Assembly: GCA_029532415.1 (NCBI GenBank)
Contig: JAQOTA010000001.1
Location: 248,001-312,000 of the forward strand
Direction of reading: 5' to 3'
Source: Marasmius tenuissimus
Lineage: Eukaryota > Basidiomycota > Agaricomycetes > Agaricales > Marasmiaceae
DNA: 64,000 bases
The position numbers were made by a program, and so were the translations under genes. The notes beneath the pieces are model-generated. The model worked only from the letters and a program-made list of their open reading frames with translations, was not told the origin of the DNA and made no database searches. Of this stretch, positions 1 through 10,125 are shown piece after piece. Within the stretch, counting starts at the first letter, position 1. Each line of letters begins with the position of its first letter.

Positions 1-160
1 GGCATTGTGACTCAATTCCGATCATCGTCTCCGTACATCTTTCCTGCACTGGGCGAATATACTTATAAGCTATGGTACGTATAAGCATTAGCCCTCGTAC
101 GTGAGTTTGCTCCATGTGTACCAAAATGAAAATTAAGAACTTTCCGATATATTAGACAAC

Positions 161-252
161 TGCATCAAAAGGGAATCGAACCCCCGGCGGGTCGAAAAGC
201 CAGAATTACAATGTTTGTGGCAACGACCCAAGTTACCACTACCCATTAATGC
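161..252 (-). tRNA. tRNA-Gly(GCC) with intron, probably decayed copy
   Basis: On the minus strand the sequence folds as a glycine tRNA. The acceptor stem GCATTAA/TTGATGC has one G-U pair, the T arm contains GGTTCGATTCC, and the anticodon loop TTGCCA gives anticodon GCC. An insertion of about 21 nt after position 37 separates the two halves of the anticodon stem (GGTCG/CGACC), as expected for a canonical tRNA intron. Compared with the copy at 17713-17803 the D arm is one base shorter (GGG instead of GGGG) and the T and acceptor stems have extra wobble pairs. I therefore suspect a pseudogene. Confidence 0.6.
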
Positions 253-411
253 GCTCCAATGTATTGGGGTATCATTAATTATGTCTTGAAGTTCGTAGAA
301 AGAACCGAAATTCCGCAGACATAGACTGTTCTTTGCACGCCATCCGGGGTTACTTTGAAATACATCAGCTCAACTCAATGAATATTAGTGCAACGTATTC
401 CGAATATTAAT

Positions 412-506
412 GGCCGCTCGCGAAATGGCATCGCGTCTGAGTACAATGAGTATCTTTCCAAGTGCAACGTATCAGGAGATTGCGGGTTCAACCCCTGCGG
501 TGGTCA
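412..506 (+). pseudogene. tRNA-Arg-like pseudogene with intron
   Basis: The 5' half starts GGCCGC and the 3' half ends with T arm GGGTTCAACCCC and GGTGGTCA, matching the arginine tRNA-like copy at 17938-18038. Relative to that copy one base is missing near positions 7-9. The anticodon loop reads GTACAA, which gives ACA instead of ACG, so the decoding identity is lost. About 24 nt of intron-like sequence lie after position 37. It sits convergently downstream of the glycine copy at 161-252, the same arrangement as at 17.7-18.0 kb. Confidence 0.5.
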
Positions 507-766
507 GTGGAGAGGAGTTATTGATGTTTTTGCCCTGAGAGGTCTCCATAGATTTCTGCCCAGATCCTTCAACTCTTAAAACCAAAAACATCTTCCATTG
601 ATGGCGCAGTTATTGTGTCTGTCTCACAAGTTAGTTCAATTACATTTCCAGGACTCTGGGTCTGGGCAGCAGAGAGAAAGATATCAAAACGGTTGGCAGG
701 TTCCCAATTTCACCTCGCACCATTATATCCTCGGGTACTCGGGAGTCAAGATTGCTCCCTCACCGG

Positions 767-1076
767 TGTTGAATCCGTGGACTATAATTAGATCCCGGTA
801 TATCCGAAGTCCCGGTTCATACTTCCCGCCATCATATTATGCGGGACTATTGTTCCATTTATCATTTCTACTTATGATCATATGTACAATTTCATTATCG
901 TCCTTATATGGTATTCACTATAGTCTCTACATGTATATAAGCTCGTAGTTCTCTACTTGAATCTACAGTGTGCTTGAGCTTCTACGTCTCGCCTCTATCT
1001 CTCTAAACTCCTCTCTGGTAAGTAGTAGTATAGCTATGTTGTAGTCCTCTGCGCTAGGCGTCATGCCGGCTCATCA
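767..1076 (+). repeat. 5' LTR of copia element A
   Basis: The 310-bp direct repeat begins TGTTGAATCC and ends GGCTCATCA, and it matches 15994-16303. A TATA box (TATATAA) lies at 934-940, so transcription would start in the last third of the LTR. The left flank ends in ACCGG, the target duplication. Confidence 0.95.
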
Positions 1077-1090
1077 GGTTATGGGCCCCG
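1077..1090 (+). promoter_or_regulatory. Primer-binding site of element A (half-tRNA type)
   Basis: The 14 nt directly after the LTR read GGTTATGGGCCCCG. This is the complement of CGGGGCCCATAACC, which looks like the 5' arm plus CAT-containing loop of an initiator tRNA-Met anticodon stem-loop. It does not begin with TGG, so priming from an intact tRNA 3' CCA end is unlikely. The same 14 nt adjoin the 5' LTRs of B and C. The remaining leader, 1091-1376, shows no conserved feature I recognise. Confidence 0.7.
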
Positions 1091-1376
1091 GTTAGCCCGA
1101 CTACAATGACGAGCGCCTTAATGGCTGCTGTCAGCGACGAGCGCCCCTAGGCTGCTGTCATCGGCTAGCTAGGCTAGACCTGCATGTTGCCATCGACCTC
1201 TTAATTGAGTGTTCGATCTATGGCATTGATGTACGTCCTTCGACGACATCGGATCTCAAGGATCCAATGCTCCTCGTTGAGCATAGCGCCTTGATGGCTG
1301 CTCCCTGTGTTGATTAGACGCATGCTGATGCTGTCTTTTCTAGATCCAACACCAAACAACCTAACCTCTTACTACC

Positions 1377-2491
1377 ATGTTCGACGTTAAGAAATTCTTC
1401 TCCGGTCGCTTCGACGGCACTGGATTTCGCCAGACCTATAACGGCGAAATGGAAGCTGTAACCAAGGCTCAAGGCCTTTATCGTCACCTCACTGGTGCGG
1501 CTAAGAAGCCTACTTACCCTCTGGGGGAACCCATTGTTCCGACCATTACGGTCACTACTCCCCCTGGTGGAACTGCTCAGCCTGCAGCTGGAACTGACAG
1601 TGACGACGAACCTGATCGTCACCCTCCCACCGATGCTCAGATCACGGCGTACAATACTGCGCTGGAAGCATGGGAGGAGAAAGATCTCCAGCTGATGGGT
1701 ATCATTCAGTTGACCTCTACGAAGGAAGTCTTTGAACCTCTCAAGGACATGGACGGTGCCAAAGCTTGGTCCACTATCGTCACCACCTACGGCGAACCAA
1801 CTTTGTCTGCCATTTATGGCGACTTCGTCAAGCTGGTGTCTTTCCGGCTTACCACTAGCCATCCCCAGGCTGGCATCGCCAAGTTCAAACACTACATTGA
1901 ACGTCTTGCCGAGGTCGGGGTTGAACTCCCCGAGTTGATCAAAGCCCTCCTTCTCATCGCAGCTATTCCTCCCGAATGGGACGCCGCTTCCTCTAAATCT
2001 CTTCATGATTTCTCAAGAGATCCTGATAGTGACACTGCCCTCACCGTTGGTGACGTTCATGAAGCCATCATGGTTGAATATGAACGTCAGAACCCTCAGC
2101 TTGCTAACCGCCTCTCTGCGGTCAAGCGTGCTGGTAACCGCGAACCATCCTTTGGTCAGCAGCAGCGTCCACCGCAGCAACGACAGCAGCGCGGACAGCA
2201 GCAGCGCGGCCAACAGCGTCAACCACAGCAGCAGCAGCAACGCCCTTCTTCGAACCAGAACAACGGTAAGAAGAAGAAGCAGCAGCAGCGTGGTACCCGC
2301 GGTGGTATCAACCAGCATCAGGGTCCCGGTAACAACGGTGGTAACAATCGGTCGCATGGTCACTCCCATCTGGCATCCTATGCATCTGTCGTAGCTTCCC
2401 CCGCTCCTATCCGTCCTTATTCCTCGATCACCGACCGCAGGGAACGTATTGCGTTGAACGCGGTAAATAACTCCCTGCGTGCCGAGATTGC
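1377..2491 (+). pseudogene. gag: Gag of element A, 5' part, split by element B
   Basis: The ATG at 1377 opens a Gag that matches element C's Gag almost residue for residue. The N-terminal ~230 residues look like a copia Gag core (for example the motif LIKALLLIAAIPPEWD). Residues ~250-320 are rich in Gln, Arg, Lys and Asn (many CAG codons, a KKKK run) and may replace a zinc knuckle, since no CCHC motif is visible. The frame enters element B at 2492 and stops 16 nt later at 2507. The rest of Gag resumes at 11670 after B and its ATTGC duplication. Confidence 0.9.
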
Positions 2492-3010
2492 TGATGAGCC
2501 AGCATAGTTAAAGTGCACAGTGGGTATAACGAAGTAAACCTCACATGGGTAATACACAGAGTGTTCTTGTAGTCTTGAGATGCTTGAGAAGAGGTGATAA
2601 TCGAGTAGATTGTCCTAAGGCTTAAGGCCTTTCGTCCAGTCTTTTATACATAAGTTTCTGGTACATATAATGAGTATTACACTAACTGAAACTACTACTA
2701 GAAGTAGGTATTCGGCCCTAAAGGCGTAAAAGACATTAGTACTGTGTAAGTACTTCTACCATGAATGGTAGTATGCTTGGTGAGCATAGTCGTGTTTGCC
2801 TCATGTATTGGAGGCTCTACTTATGCTATTAGATAGCGACTGTCTATAGTGTCATTTATGATGAAACTACTAGGTACGTAGTGAGATACGTAGACAGAGA
2901 CGTAGTGCTTGCATGAGGACGCAAGTGTTCTAGAGGCGTGGCTCTATAAATAGTGTGACGCGTAAACAACACGTCAACAGTGTATCACATGATATCCATC
3001 ATGTTCAACA
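2492..3010 (-). repeat. 3' LTR of copia element B
   Basis: This 519-bp copy matches 11146-11664. On the coding strand the purine-rich tract GTGAGGGGGAG abuts the LTR start at 3010-3011, a polypurine tract for plus-strand priming. The 35 nt between the polyprotein stop and the LTR form the whole 3' untranslated segment. Confidence 0.95.
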
Positions 3011-3045
3011 CTCCCCCTCACTAAGTTCATCATGCGATCATGGAA

Positions 3046-6000
3046 CTAGTGAAATGTTAATCCTAAAGATTGCCTGAACAATTCGAACTTTGTTCTGCCA
3101 AGATTCTTCGTAAGAAGATCAGCAGGTTGTTTAGCAGTTTCAACGAAATAGATTCGAGTCTTTCCGTGTTCCACTGCTTCCCTGATGAAGTGGTATCGAT
3201 TGTCAATGTGTTTTGTTCTTTTATCAGTAGCTTCATTGCTGCTGAGAAAGATAGCGCCTTGGTTGTCGCTAACACATGGAACTGATCGGATAGGGAAGTT
3301 CAATTCGTTCAATAACGACTTCATCCAGCAAGCCTGACGTGTACAGTCAGATAGGGCCATATACTCTGCTTCTGTAGATGATAATGCAACCGTTTTCTGT
3401 TTCTGAGAGACCCAGCAAACTGGTGCATTGGCAAGCTTTACGATATATCCAGTCTGTGATCGACGATCATCTTTATCAGTTGCCCAATCAGAGTCAGCAA
3501 AGGCAAGTAGTCCTTGGTTGGATCTACCATCGTAAATGAGTTCATACTTTGCAGTGTGAACAAGGTATTTCACGATGTAAAGTGCCTTCTGGAGGTGTTC
3601 CTGATTAGGATTAGCTCCATACTGTGACATCTTGATTACAGCAAAGGATATGTCTGGTCTTGTTCCGAGAGCCAAGTAAAGTAATGATCCGATAACCGAT
3701 TGGAATCTATGCCTGATCTCGGGATTAACCTCCCCCTGGTTTTGGGTTGGGTTATAGCCTTCTGGCAAAGGCGTATATGCCGTCTTGGCGTTCAGAACTC
3801 CGAATTTACGAATTATCTTTTCAAGATAGTCTCGCTGATCAAGGATCAGTCTGCGATTCTTCCGATCTCGAGTAATTCGCATTCGCAGAAATTCTGTTGG
3901 CTCGCCTAGATCTCGGCATTCCCAGATTTTCATGAATTCGCTCTTTAGTCTGTTGACAAGGTTGCGATCAGGACCCATAAATAAAGCATCGTCGACATAG
4001 ACGACGGCAATGACCATATTGCCATTCTTGTTGAAGACATATACGCCAGCATCGGATAAGCATCGTTTGAATCCCAGACGTTTCATGGATTCAGTACATT
4101 GACGCCACCAGGCACGAGAAGCCTGTTTTAATCCATACAATGCTTTGCGTAACCTCCAAACCTTGCTGGAGTCCGTAACGAAGCCTTCAGGTTGTTCCAT
4201 GTAGATCTCCTCATCTAAGGCACCATACAGAAATGCTGTTTTAACGTCTAGCGCAGAGATCTCCCAATCTTCAAGCGCTGCTAGTGCCAATAGAAGTCGT
4301 ACGGTTTCGAATCGTACTACAGGAGAGAACAACTCGTTATAGTCTATCCCTTGTTTCTGCGAAAATCCTTTCGCAACAAGTCTTGCCTTTTTGCGGCCAT
4401 CAGACTTGATGTCAAATACCCAGCGGGATTTCACCACTTTTCGGCCTTTGGGTAGTGTGACCACATCAAAGACGTTTCTATCTTTGAGTGATTGTAATTC
4501 CAGTCTGCATGCTGCTTCCCAAGATGGTCGTTCATCTTTAGGACGCTTCTGGACTTGTTTGTATGTCCATTCACGAACGTTATCATAACTACTGGCTTGA
4601 AGACCATATAGTTGATGACCGTTATTCAGCAAGTAAACCAAGTAATTTTCTCCCCCTTGCTGAGCAAGATCGCTCATATCGTCATCTGTGTCCATAGGAG
4701 CGGCTGGATCAGGAACCCTATTTGGTATTGTTTCAGGTTCATTTGTCGGATTAATCTGACTTTGCCAGCGTGCTTGAGAATCGATATCGCGTTCGATCTC
4801 AACAGGATGTTGATTTCCGTAAACATTAAACGGACGGTTGGGAGTTACTCTATTTCTTGGAGGGTTTCTTCTGACAGCTGCTGGTGGAGGAGCTCGTAAG
4901 TTCTCCCACTCATCATAGTCAGCTTGTCGAAAATCAAATGGATTTGTCGATCTAGAAGAACCAGCAGACCGTGGATCCGGACCATACTGATTAGGATTGT
5001 GATCAGAGCCTTTCGGTGATCCGAATCCATCAGTATTTGGATGATTGCCGTTGTGCACATCATCGCTTTTATCATCCGGGATAGGATCCAAGGGAGGATC
5101 TCCTCCAGGCTGATGATCGTCATCATCTGACCCTGGTGGAGGTGGAGGATTGAAGAAATCATCATCATTGTGATGATCTTCATGGCCATCATATGGGTAC
5201 GTTGGAAAGGGTATAGACCGGACAGGTTTGTCGGTTTTATCAAACTCTATGGATCCGGGCACTTCTTTCTGACATTTAGGAAACCAGTTTTCATCAAAAA
5301 CTGCTTGTGGAGTAATGTATACAGAATTGTTGGTTGTTCGAAAGAATCGATAAGCTTTTGATCCACTCTCGTAACCAATGAAGATCATTGCTTCGGAGTG
5401 TGGAGCAAGCTTATTTTTACGTTTCGGTATGTATGCATATGCGCCACAACCGAACGTCCTGAAGTATGATACATCAGGCTTCTTATTTTCAAACAATTCA
5501 ACTGGAGTTCTGTATTTCCTCGAACGAATAGGAGTTCTATTGTAGATATGGACGGCTGTGAGAATTGCAAATTCCCACCAGTTTTCAGGCGCACAAGCCT
5601 GAAAGCGCATAGCTTCAGATTTTTCTCGTAGTGTACGATTAAATCTTTCTGCTCGTCCATTCTGTTCATGCACGTTGGGAGAACCTCTTTGTGGAAATAT
5701 TCCTAGAGAGTTATACCAATCCCATTGTTCATTTGAAAAGAATTCTCCCCCTCGATCGAAATGCACACTTTTGACTTTTTTATTAGTCTGGCGCTCTACA
5801 AGAGCTAGCCAATTGCGCAATTTCTGATCTGTATCGCTCTTTTTACGAATTGGATATACCCATCCGTATGATGTTGCATCATCGAATAAGGTTAATGCAT
5901 ATTCGTTTTGATAGTAAGAGCGAGTTGGATATTCTATCAAATCTCCATGCACGAGCTCAAGAGGCTCCTTAGCTCGTTTAGAGGATAAAGGGTACGATTT

Positions 6001-9000
6001 GGCAACCATTTTGCCTTTGGCGCAACCTCGGCATGGTTTCGTTTCTCCCTTCGAAGTAACCAACTTCGTTGGAAGCCCTTTGACATTATCCATTAATTTT
6101 CCTAAGACTCTGGGATCACAGTGTCCCATACGTCTGTGCCATAATTCAGAAGTATTGAAAGATACAACAGATGTGAAGGAAGTTTCTCCCACAAGAACCT
6201 TCGCGTTCATCCATCGTAAAGGATCATCTTTATGGCTTGGGTAAAAGCTCATTAAAAGAGAATCATCTTTCTTGCTCCGGATCGAAGTCTCTGGAGAGTC
6301 CAGTAAAGTATAGTAACCTATACTCCGGAACTTCCCACTAGAGATTAAACGATGTGGGCTGTCGGGATTATACATCACTGGGTATAACTTTGTGACTTGC
6401 GTCACTCCTGCGCTATTGGTGTGTCGGATGAGGACAGTACCATAGCCTACTATTTGCACATTTGCTTTATCACCCGCTGATGTAGTAAGACCTATTGGCA
6501 TTTCCAAGGTCTGATAGTCTGAGAAATCCGTTTTATACGGAGTCATATGCGCTGATGCCCCACTATCAAGTAGCCAGGCATTTCGCGTATTTCTCACTTC
6601 ACAATCGCTCGAAAATGCAGCAGAAAACGACTTATATTTTGTCGTTGCATATACAGAAGTAATACTACATTTCCTTGGTACTGAGTTCCTTAGGATATGA
6701 TAGTTCTGCATCGAGGATTTAGTGAAAGTTTGACTATTAGAACTTTGAAAAACTTGCCAGTCTCCACGATCGTTGCTTTCAGCCCAATCGTTATCAACTC
6801 CTTCAAGGCCATCTCCATAGTCACTATCATCAAAGTACCGTTCATGCCATTGAAGCGGTTCTTGATTCTGACTTTGGAATCCTTGACGAACAAGAAGCTC
6901 TCGTCCTGTTCTGAGTTCTTGTTGATAACGTTGATTTGCGGCTTCTTCAACTTCTATCCAAGCTTCCAATTGGCGTCTATAGTTCTGCCATTGAACGAAT
7001 CTTGTGGCTTGATATGGCTGATTGTTATTGACAACCAAAGTGATATTGCCAATACTCGTGCCATCAGCAACGTGTAAAGGCGGTCCATTGGTCCTTAGTC
7101 CAATTACTGCAGGTCCGTAATTCTCGAATTGAGAGTTGCGGGGATCACTTGGAGATGTAACCCAGGGGTCAACCTCAGGTTGTTCATCTACTGGACTAAG
7201 TCTTTCCGGTTGATCTGGTGGAGCAGTGGTTGGACGAGAAGGGACATCAATGTAATCATCCTCTAAGGATTGTACGCCATAAAAAGATTCGGGAGAGCTT
7301 GGAGGTGTGTGAACGATTTGGTCCTGCCTTTGTCGTACTCTAGGTGGTGTAGTTGCGGGGCGATTTATGTATTCATGGGTAGTAGAGACTGGAGATTTGG
7401 AACGATTAAGTGACTCGGCTAATTCCATGAAATCTCCAGGGTATGTTCTTGGTCGTTCATCGAAGCGACCACCCTCGAGTTCTCTTCGAGGAATATCAGC
7501 CTGAGTCATGGGAACAGACATTCTAATGTTGTTCATCCATTTGTACAAGTGCATGTGCCAGTTACGAACATCTGGAAGACTAAGATGAGGGATAAAGCGA
7601 ACCCAGCGCCTATTAAACCCTGGTTGTCTCCATTGAGATGTTCTAAATTGACTCGCTCTTATGTCTGTCGTTCCGAATAACCATTTCCCTTCAAGACCAA
7701 GCTTGACTAACGAATGCCAGAAGATAGGATTCATCACTTGTACAGGAAGTGTGAAGTTCTTCTTATTAACTCGGAAAGCTTCATCCACCGAAGTTGAACG
7801 AGGGTTTTTTACTCGTTGAACAAAATCTTCAACGGTGCTGATCCAATTTTTATTATTGATTTCAGCTATAACCGTCGATAGGTGTTGAAGGTTCCATGTT
7901 TGGTATTCGTAATGAAGCGTGAACTTGGTATCTTCTACTGTTTCCACATGTAATATCCTTTGTTGTATGCGCAATTCATGAAGAGCTTGACGAGGTGTCA
8001 TGTTATGCACTGCATCTCTTCTAATAGCATACATAACGACATATTCTCTGGTCCTGATCAGAATCCAGATCCAAAGATTATGGTCTGGTGTGCTGCGTAT
8101 TAATTTATAACGCATTCTGATCATGGATTCCCTTAGTGCTATGTCGTTAGTCGTCTGATCTCCGAAGTCTCGGAATTCTTCGACGACAGGAATTGGGAGT
8201 CTAATCCCATTTATTATATGTGGTCTATTATTTCTAAGGTTAACTCGTCGCATCATGTTGTCATGTTGTTCTTTGTATTCTTGTAAGAATCGCCATTCAA
8301 CTTTTCTATTGATGAGAGGTGGCTCTTTTATGTCATCTCCATCTTGAGAATAGTTTTCTGGTCTGAACAAATGAACAAGATCGGCGTGGTTCCTAGGAAA
8401 CATAGAATTTGCCCATGGTCCATAATCGTCAGGAGGTGTAGAAACAGTTACACGTATGTCTTGTTGTGTGGGTGATGCTACTTCGAGATTCTCACCTTGG
8501 TCAACTTCGTCTGCAGGCGAAGTATGATTAGGTGTCGCCTCTCGTTGTGGCATCGTGAAGATAATTTCTTCATTACTATGTGCGCCATAAGAATATGCAG
8601 AACATGTATGACTATCATCTGATGAATGATCAGATGAAGAGTCACTATCAGGTTCCGTCGGAGTATCAGAGATGTACACCAAAGATGGTATCTCATCTCC
8701 ATCACTGTCTATGTTTGGATTGGAAATAGTAGCCGAAGCGATAGCTTCTTCTACTTGTTGAACCTGTTCATCTAGTTGAACAGTTCGTCTATTGTTCCAT
8801 TCTTGAACAGAGATGTGTCGTTCAGGACGACCTTCTCTGTCAGCAGCGATTCTCTCCTCTAGGCGTGCTTGTTGAAGATCATACATGTTTTGGAACGGAT
8901 TTGGTGCAGATGTGCTACCAGTGGGGTAGTGGTAGGACATATGAACGTTAACTGGCCCAGCCATTTCCCGTTCAAAAACTGAGCTGATTTGCTCGTTTAC

Positions 9001-10125
9001 TGCATTAATTCGTTTCTGGTATTCAGAAGGTTTCTCAGAAGGTTCAAGTACCGCAGTGTGCGATTGTTGCCCCCCTTTTTGAGTATCCTTCTTCTTTCCT
9101 TTGCCTTTACCTTTGCCCTTTCCTCCTTTCTTCTTTCCTTTCTTGGAAGAAGATCCACCTTGGTTCTGATTGTTCTGGTTCTGGTTATTGTTTTTATTAT
9201 TGTTCTTCTTTTGATTCGCAGAAGCACCAGAACGAGACTGATCAGACCATTTGGGAGGAGAGTTAAATCTATTAACACCAGAAATTTTGGCGTTATGGGC
9301 GGTGTAGGCAGCAGGACCAGAATGAATCCCATTCCTTCTATTCCATTCATTCGTTATTGCAGCAATCAAATCGGTAGGTTTAAGTTCTTCCTTCTTCATA
9401 CGGGATACTTGCTGCTTGAAAAGCTGCCAGCGCTTTTCATTAAGCTTGGCTGTGATCATTAGGCACAGCAAGTCGTCCGAAATATCTACTCCATGATCCT
9501 TAAGTTGATCCCGAACAGTCAACATGTAACTGATTCCAGGGACTGGATTAAGGTGTTCAGGAAGTTGGACGTTATGCAAGTCCGTATATAGATTCATCAT
9601 CTTTGAAGAGGATTGAACTCCAAACGTAGATTTGAGTTTAGATAAGGTTGAGACTACCGAAGTTTTATCAACATGCGCGTCGTGAGCACGACGAGTTCGC
9701 ATTTTGATAATACCAATTACTTTGTTACGCCTAGAAGTCCACTCAGATAGAGCGGTAGCTTCTCCTGAAGTAGCAGGAGAAGATGTTTCAGGCATTTCTT
9801 CATCCAAGGCTTGAGGTATGCCTTGGGTAAAGAGGTAACCTTCAAGTAATCGGTACCAATCTTCGAAATTCGAACCATCATCTAGCAAAACTGGAATGAT
9901 ACTGATTCCTCCTGACCCAGCAGGAAAGTTGCTGTCCGCAACCTGAGAGTACAACGGTTCCGTATTGTAGTTAAAAACTTCTACAGAATTTTCTACTTCC
10001 GTTCCCAGAGTATATCCCGGCGTATTGCGAACAAACGTCGTTGGGGGATTACCACTTGGGGAATGAGAAGTAGACCTTGATCCTGATTGAGACATATTGA
10101 GGTCTGCCAAAAGTCCCGTGAGCAT
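3046..10125 (-). CDS. gag-pol: Gag-Pol polyprotein of copia element B, with a large extra module
   Basis: One frame from the ATG at 10125 encodes about 2,359 residues; the frame is open a little further upstream, but the codon at 10134 is TTG. The order is copia-type. A Gag core covers ~70-290, followed by a Lys/Gly/Asn-rich basic tract at ~295-360. The protease DSGA is at ~1185, the pre-integrase CRGC region at ~1370, and the integrase (HGDL, DRGGE, NGRAERFN) at ~1390-1560. Reverse transcriptase runs from ~1900 with YVDD near 2045, and RNase H (DSDW, STEAEYMA) lies at ~2210-2340. Copia polyproteins are usually 1,300-1,800 residues. The excess is an ~800-residue segment between the basic tract and protease that I do not recognise. 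Its middle (~590-910) is Trp- and Arg-rich. All core catalytic motifs are present, so B may be autonomous. Confidence 0.92.
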   Translation of the reverse strand: MLTGLLADLNMSQSGSRSTSHSPSGNPPTTFVRNTPGYTLGTEVENSVEVFNYNTEPLYSQVADSNFPAGSGGISIIPVLLDDGSNFEDWYRLLEGYLFTQGIPQALDEEMPETSSPATSGEATALSEWTSRRNKVIGIIKMRTRRAHDAHVDKTSVVSTLSKLKSTFGVQSSSKMMNLYTDLHNVQLPEHLNPVPGISYMLTVRDQLKDHGVDISDDLLCLMITAKLNEKRWQLFKQQVSRMKKEELKPTDLIAAITNEWNRRNGIHSGPAAYTAHNAKISGVNRFNSPPKWSDQSRSGASANQKKNNNKNNNQNQNNQNQGGSSSKKGKKKGGKGKGKGKGKKKDTQKGGQQSHTAVLEPSEKPSEYQKRINAVNEQISSVFEREMAGPVNVHMSYHYPTGSTSAPNPFQNMYDLQQARLEERIAADREGRPERHISVQEWNNRRTVQLDEQVQQVEEAIASATISNPNIDSDGDEIPSLVYISDTPTEPDSDSSSDHSSDDSHTCSAYSYGAHSNEEIIFTMPQREATPNHTSPADEVDQGENLEVASPTQQDIRVTVSTPPDDYGPWANSMFPRNHADLVHLFRPENYSQDGDDIKEPPLINRKVEWRFLQEYKEQHDNMMRRVNLRNNRPHIINGIRLPIPVVEEFRDFGDQTTNDIALRESMIRMRYKLIRSTPDHNLWIWILIRTREYVVMYAIRRDAVHNMTPRQALHELRIQQRILHVETVEDTKFTLHYEYQTWNLQHLSTVIAEINNKNWISTVEDFVQRVKNPRSTSVDEAFRVNKKNFTLPVQVMNPIFWHSLVKLGLEGKWLFGTTDIRASQFRTSQWRQPGFNRRWVRFIPHLSLPDVRNWHMHLYKWMNNIRMSVPMTQADIPRRELEGGRFDERPRTYPGDFMELAESLNRSKSPVSTTHEYINRPATTPPRVRQRQDQIVHTPPSSPESFYGVQSLEDDYIDVPSRPTTAPPDQPERLSPVDEQPEVDPWVTSPSDPRNSQFENYGPAVIGLRTNGPPLHVADGTSIGNITLVVNNNQPYQATRFVQWQNYRRQLEAWIEVEEAANQRYQQELRTGRELLVRQGFQSQNQEPLQWHERYFDDSDYGDGLEGVDNDWAESNDRGDWQVFQSSNSQTFTKSSMQNYHILRNSVPRKCSITSVYATTKYKSFSAAFSSDCEVRNTRNAWLLDSGASAHMTPYKTDFSDYQTLEMPIGLTTSAGDKANVQIVGYGTVLIRHTNSAGVTQVTKLYPVMYNPDSPHRLISSGKFRSIGYYTLLDSPETSIRSKKDDSLLMSFYPSHKDDPLRWMNAKVLVGETSFTSVVSFNTSELWHRRMGHCDPRVLGKLMDNVKGLPTKLVTSKGETKPCRGCAKGKMVAKSYPLSSKRAKEPLELVHGDLIEYPTRSYYQNEYALTLFDDATSYGWVYPIRKKSDTDQKLRNWLALVERQTNKKVKSVHFDRGGEFFSNEQWDWYNSLGIFPQRGSPNVHEQNGRAERFNRTLREKSEAMRFQACAPENWWEFAILTAVHIYNRTPIRSRKYRTPVELFENKKPDVSYFRTFGCGAYAYIPKRKNKLAPHSEAMIFIGYESGSKAYRFFRTTNNSVYITPQAVFDENWFPKCQKEVPGSIEFDKTDKPVRSIPFPTYPYDGHEDHHNDDDFFNPPPPPGSDDDDHQPGGDPPLDPIPDDKSDDVHNGNHPNTDGFGSPKGSDHNPNQYGPDPRSAGSSRSTNPFDFRQADYDEWENLRAPPPAAVRRNPPRNRVTPNRPFNVYGNQHPVEIERDIDSQARWQSQINPTNEPETIPNRVPDPAAPMDTDDDMSDLAQQGGENYLVYLLNNGHQLYGLQASSYDNVREWTYKQVQKRPKDERPSWEAACRLELQSLKDRNVFDVVTLPKGRKVVKSRWVFDIKSDGRKKARLVAKGFSQKQGIDYNELFSPVVRFETVRLLLALAALEDWEISALDVKTAFLYGALDEEIYMEQPEGFVTDSSKVWRLRKALYGLKQASRAWWRQCTESMKRLGFKRCLSDAGVYVFNKNGNMVIAVVYVDDALFMGPDRNLVNRLKSEFMKIWECRDLGEPTEFLRMRITRDRKNRRLILDQRDYLEKIIRKFGVLNAKTAYTPLPEGYNPTQNQGEVNPEIRHRFQSVIGSLLYLALGTRPDISFAVIKMSQYGANPNQEHLQKALYIVKYLVHTAKYELIYDGRSNQGLLAFADSDWATDKDDRRSQTGYIVKLANAPVCWVSQKQKTVALSSTEAEYMALSDCTRQACWMKSLLNELNFPIRSVPCVSDNQGAIFLSSNEATDKRTKHIDNRYHFIREAVEHGKTRIYFVETAKQPADLLTKNLGRTKFELFRQSLGLTFH

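Noticed and set aside
598..948. 116-codon plus-strand frame
   Set aside because: It runs across the unique/LTR boundary of element A and reappears, shortened, at the 3' LTR; it is LTR sequence, not a gene.
2155..2290. CAG/CAA-rich microsatellite in element A gag
   Set aside because: It encodes the Gln-rich part of Gag and is equally present in element C, so it is coding sequence and not an independent repeat.
8989..9462. 157-codon plus-strand hydrophobic frame in element B
   Set aside because: It is the complement of the Lys/Gly/Asn-rich tract of the B polyprotein; the hydrophobicity is a by-product of that codon composition.
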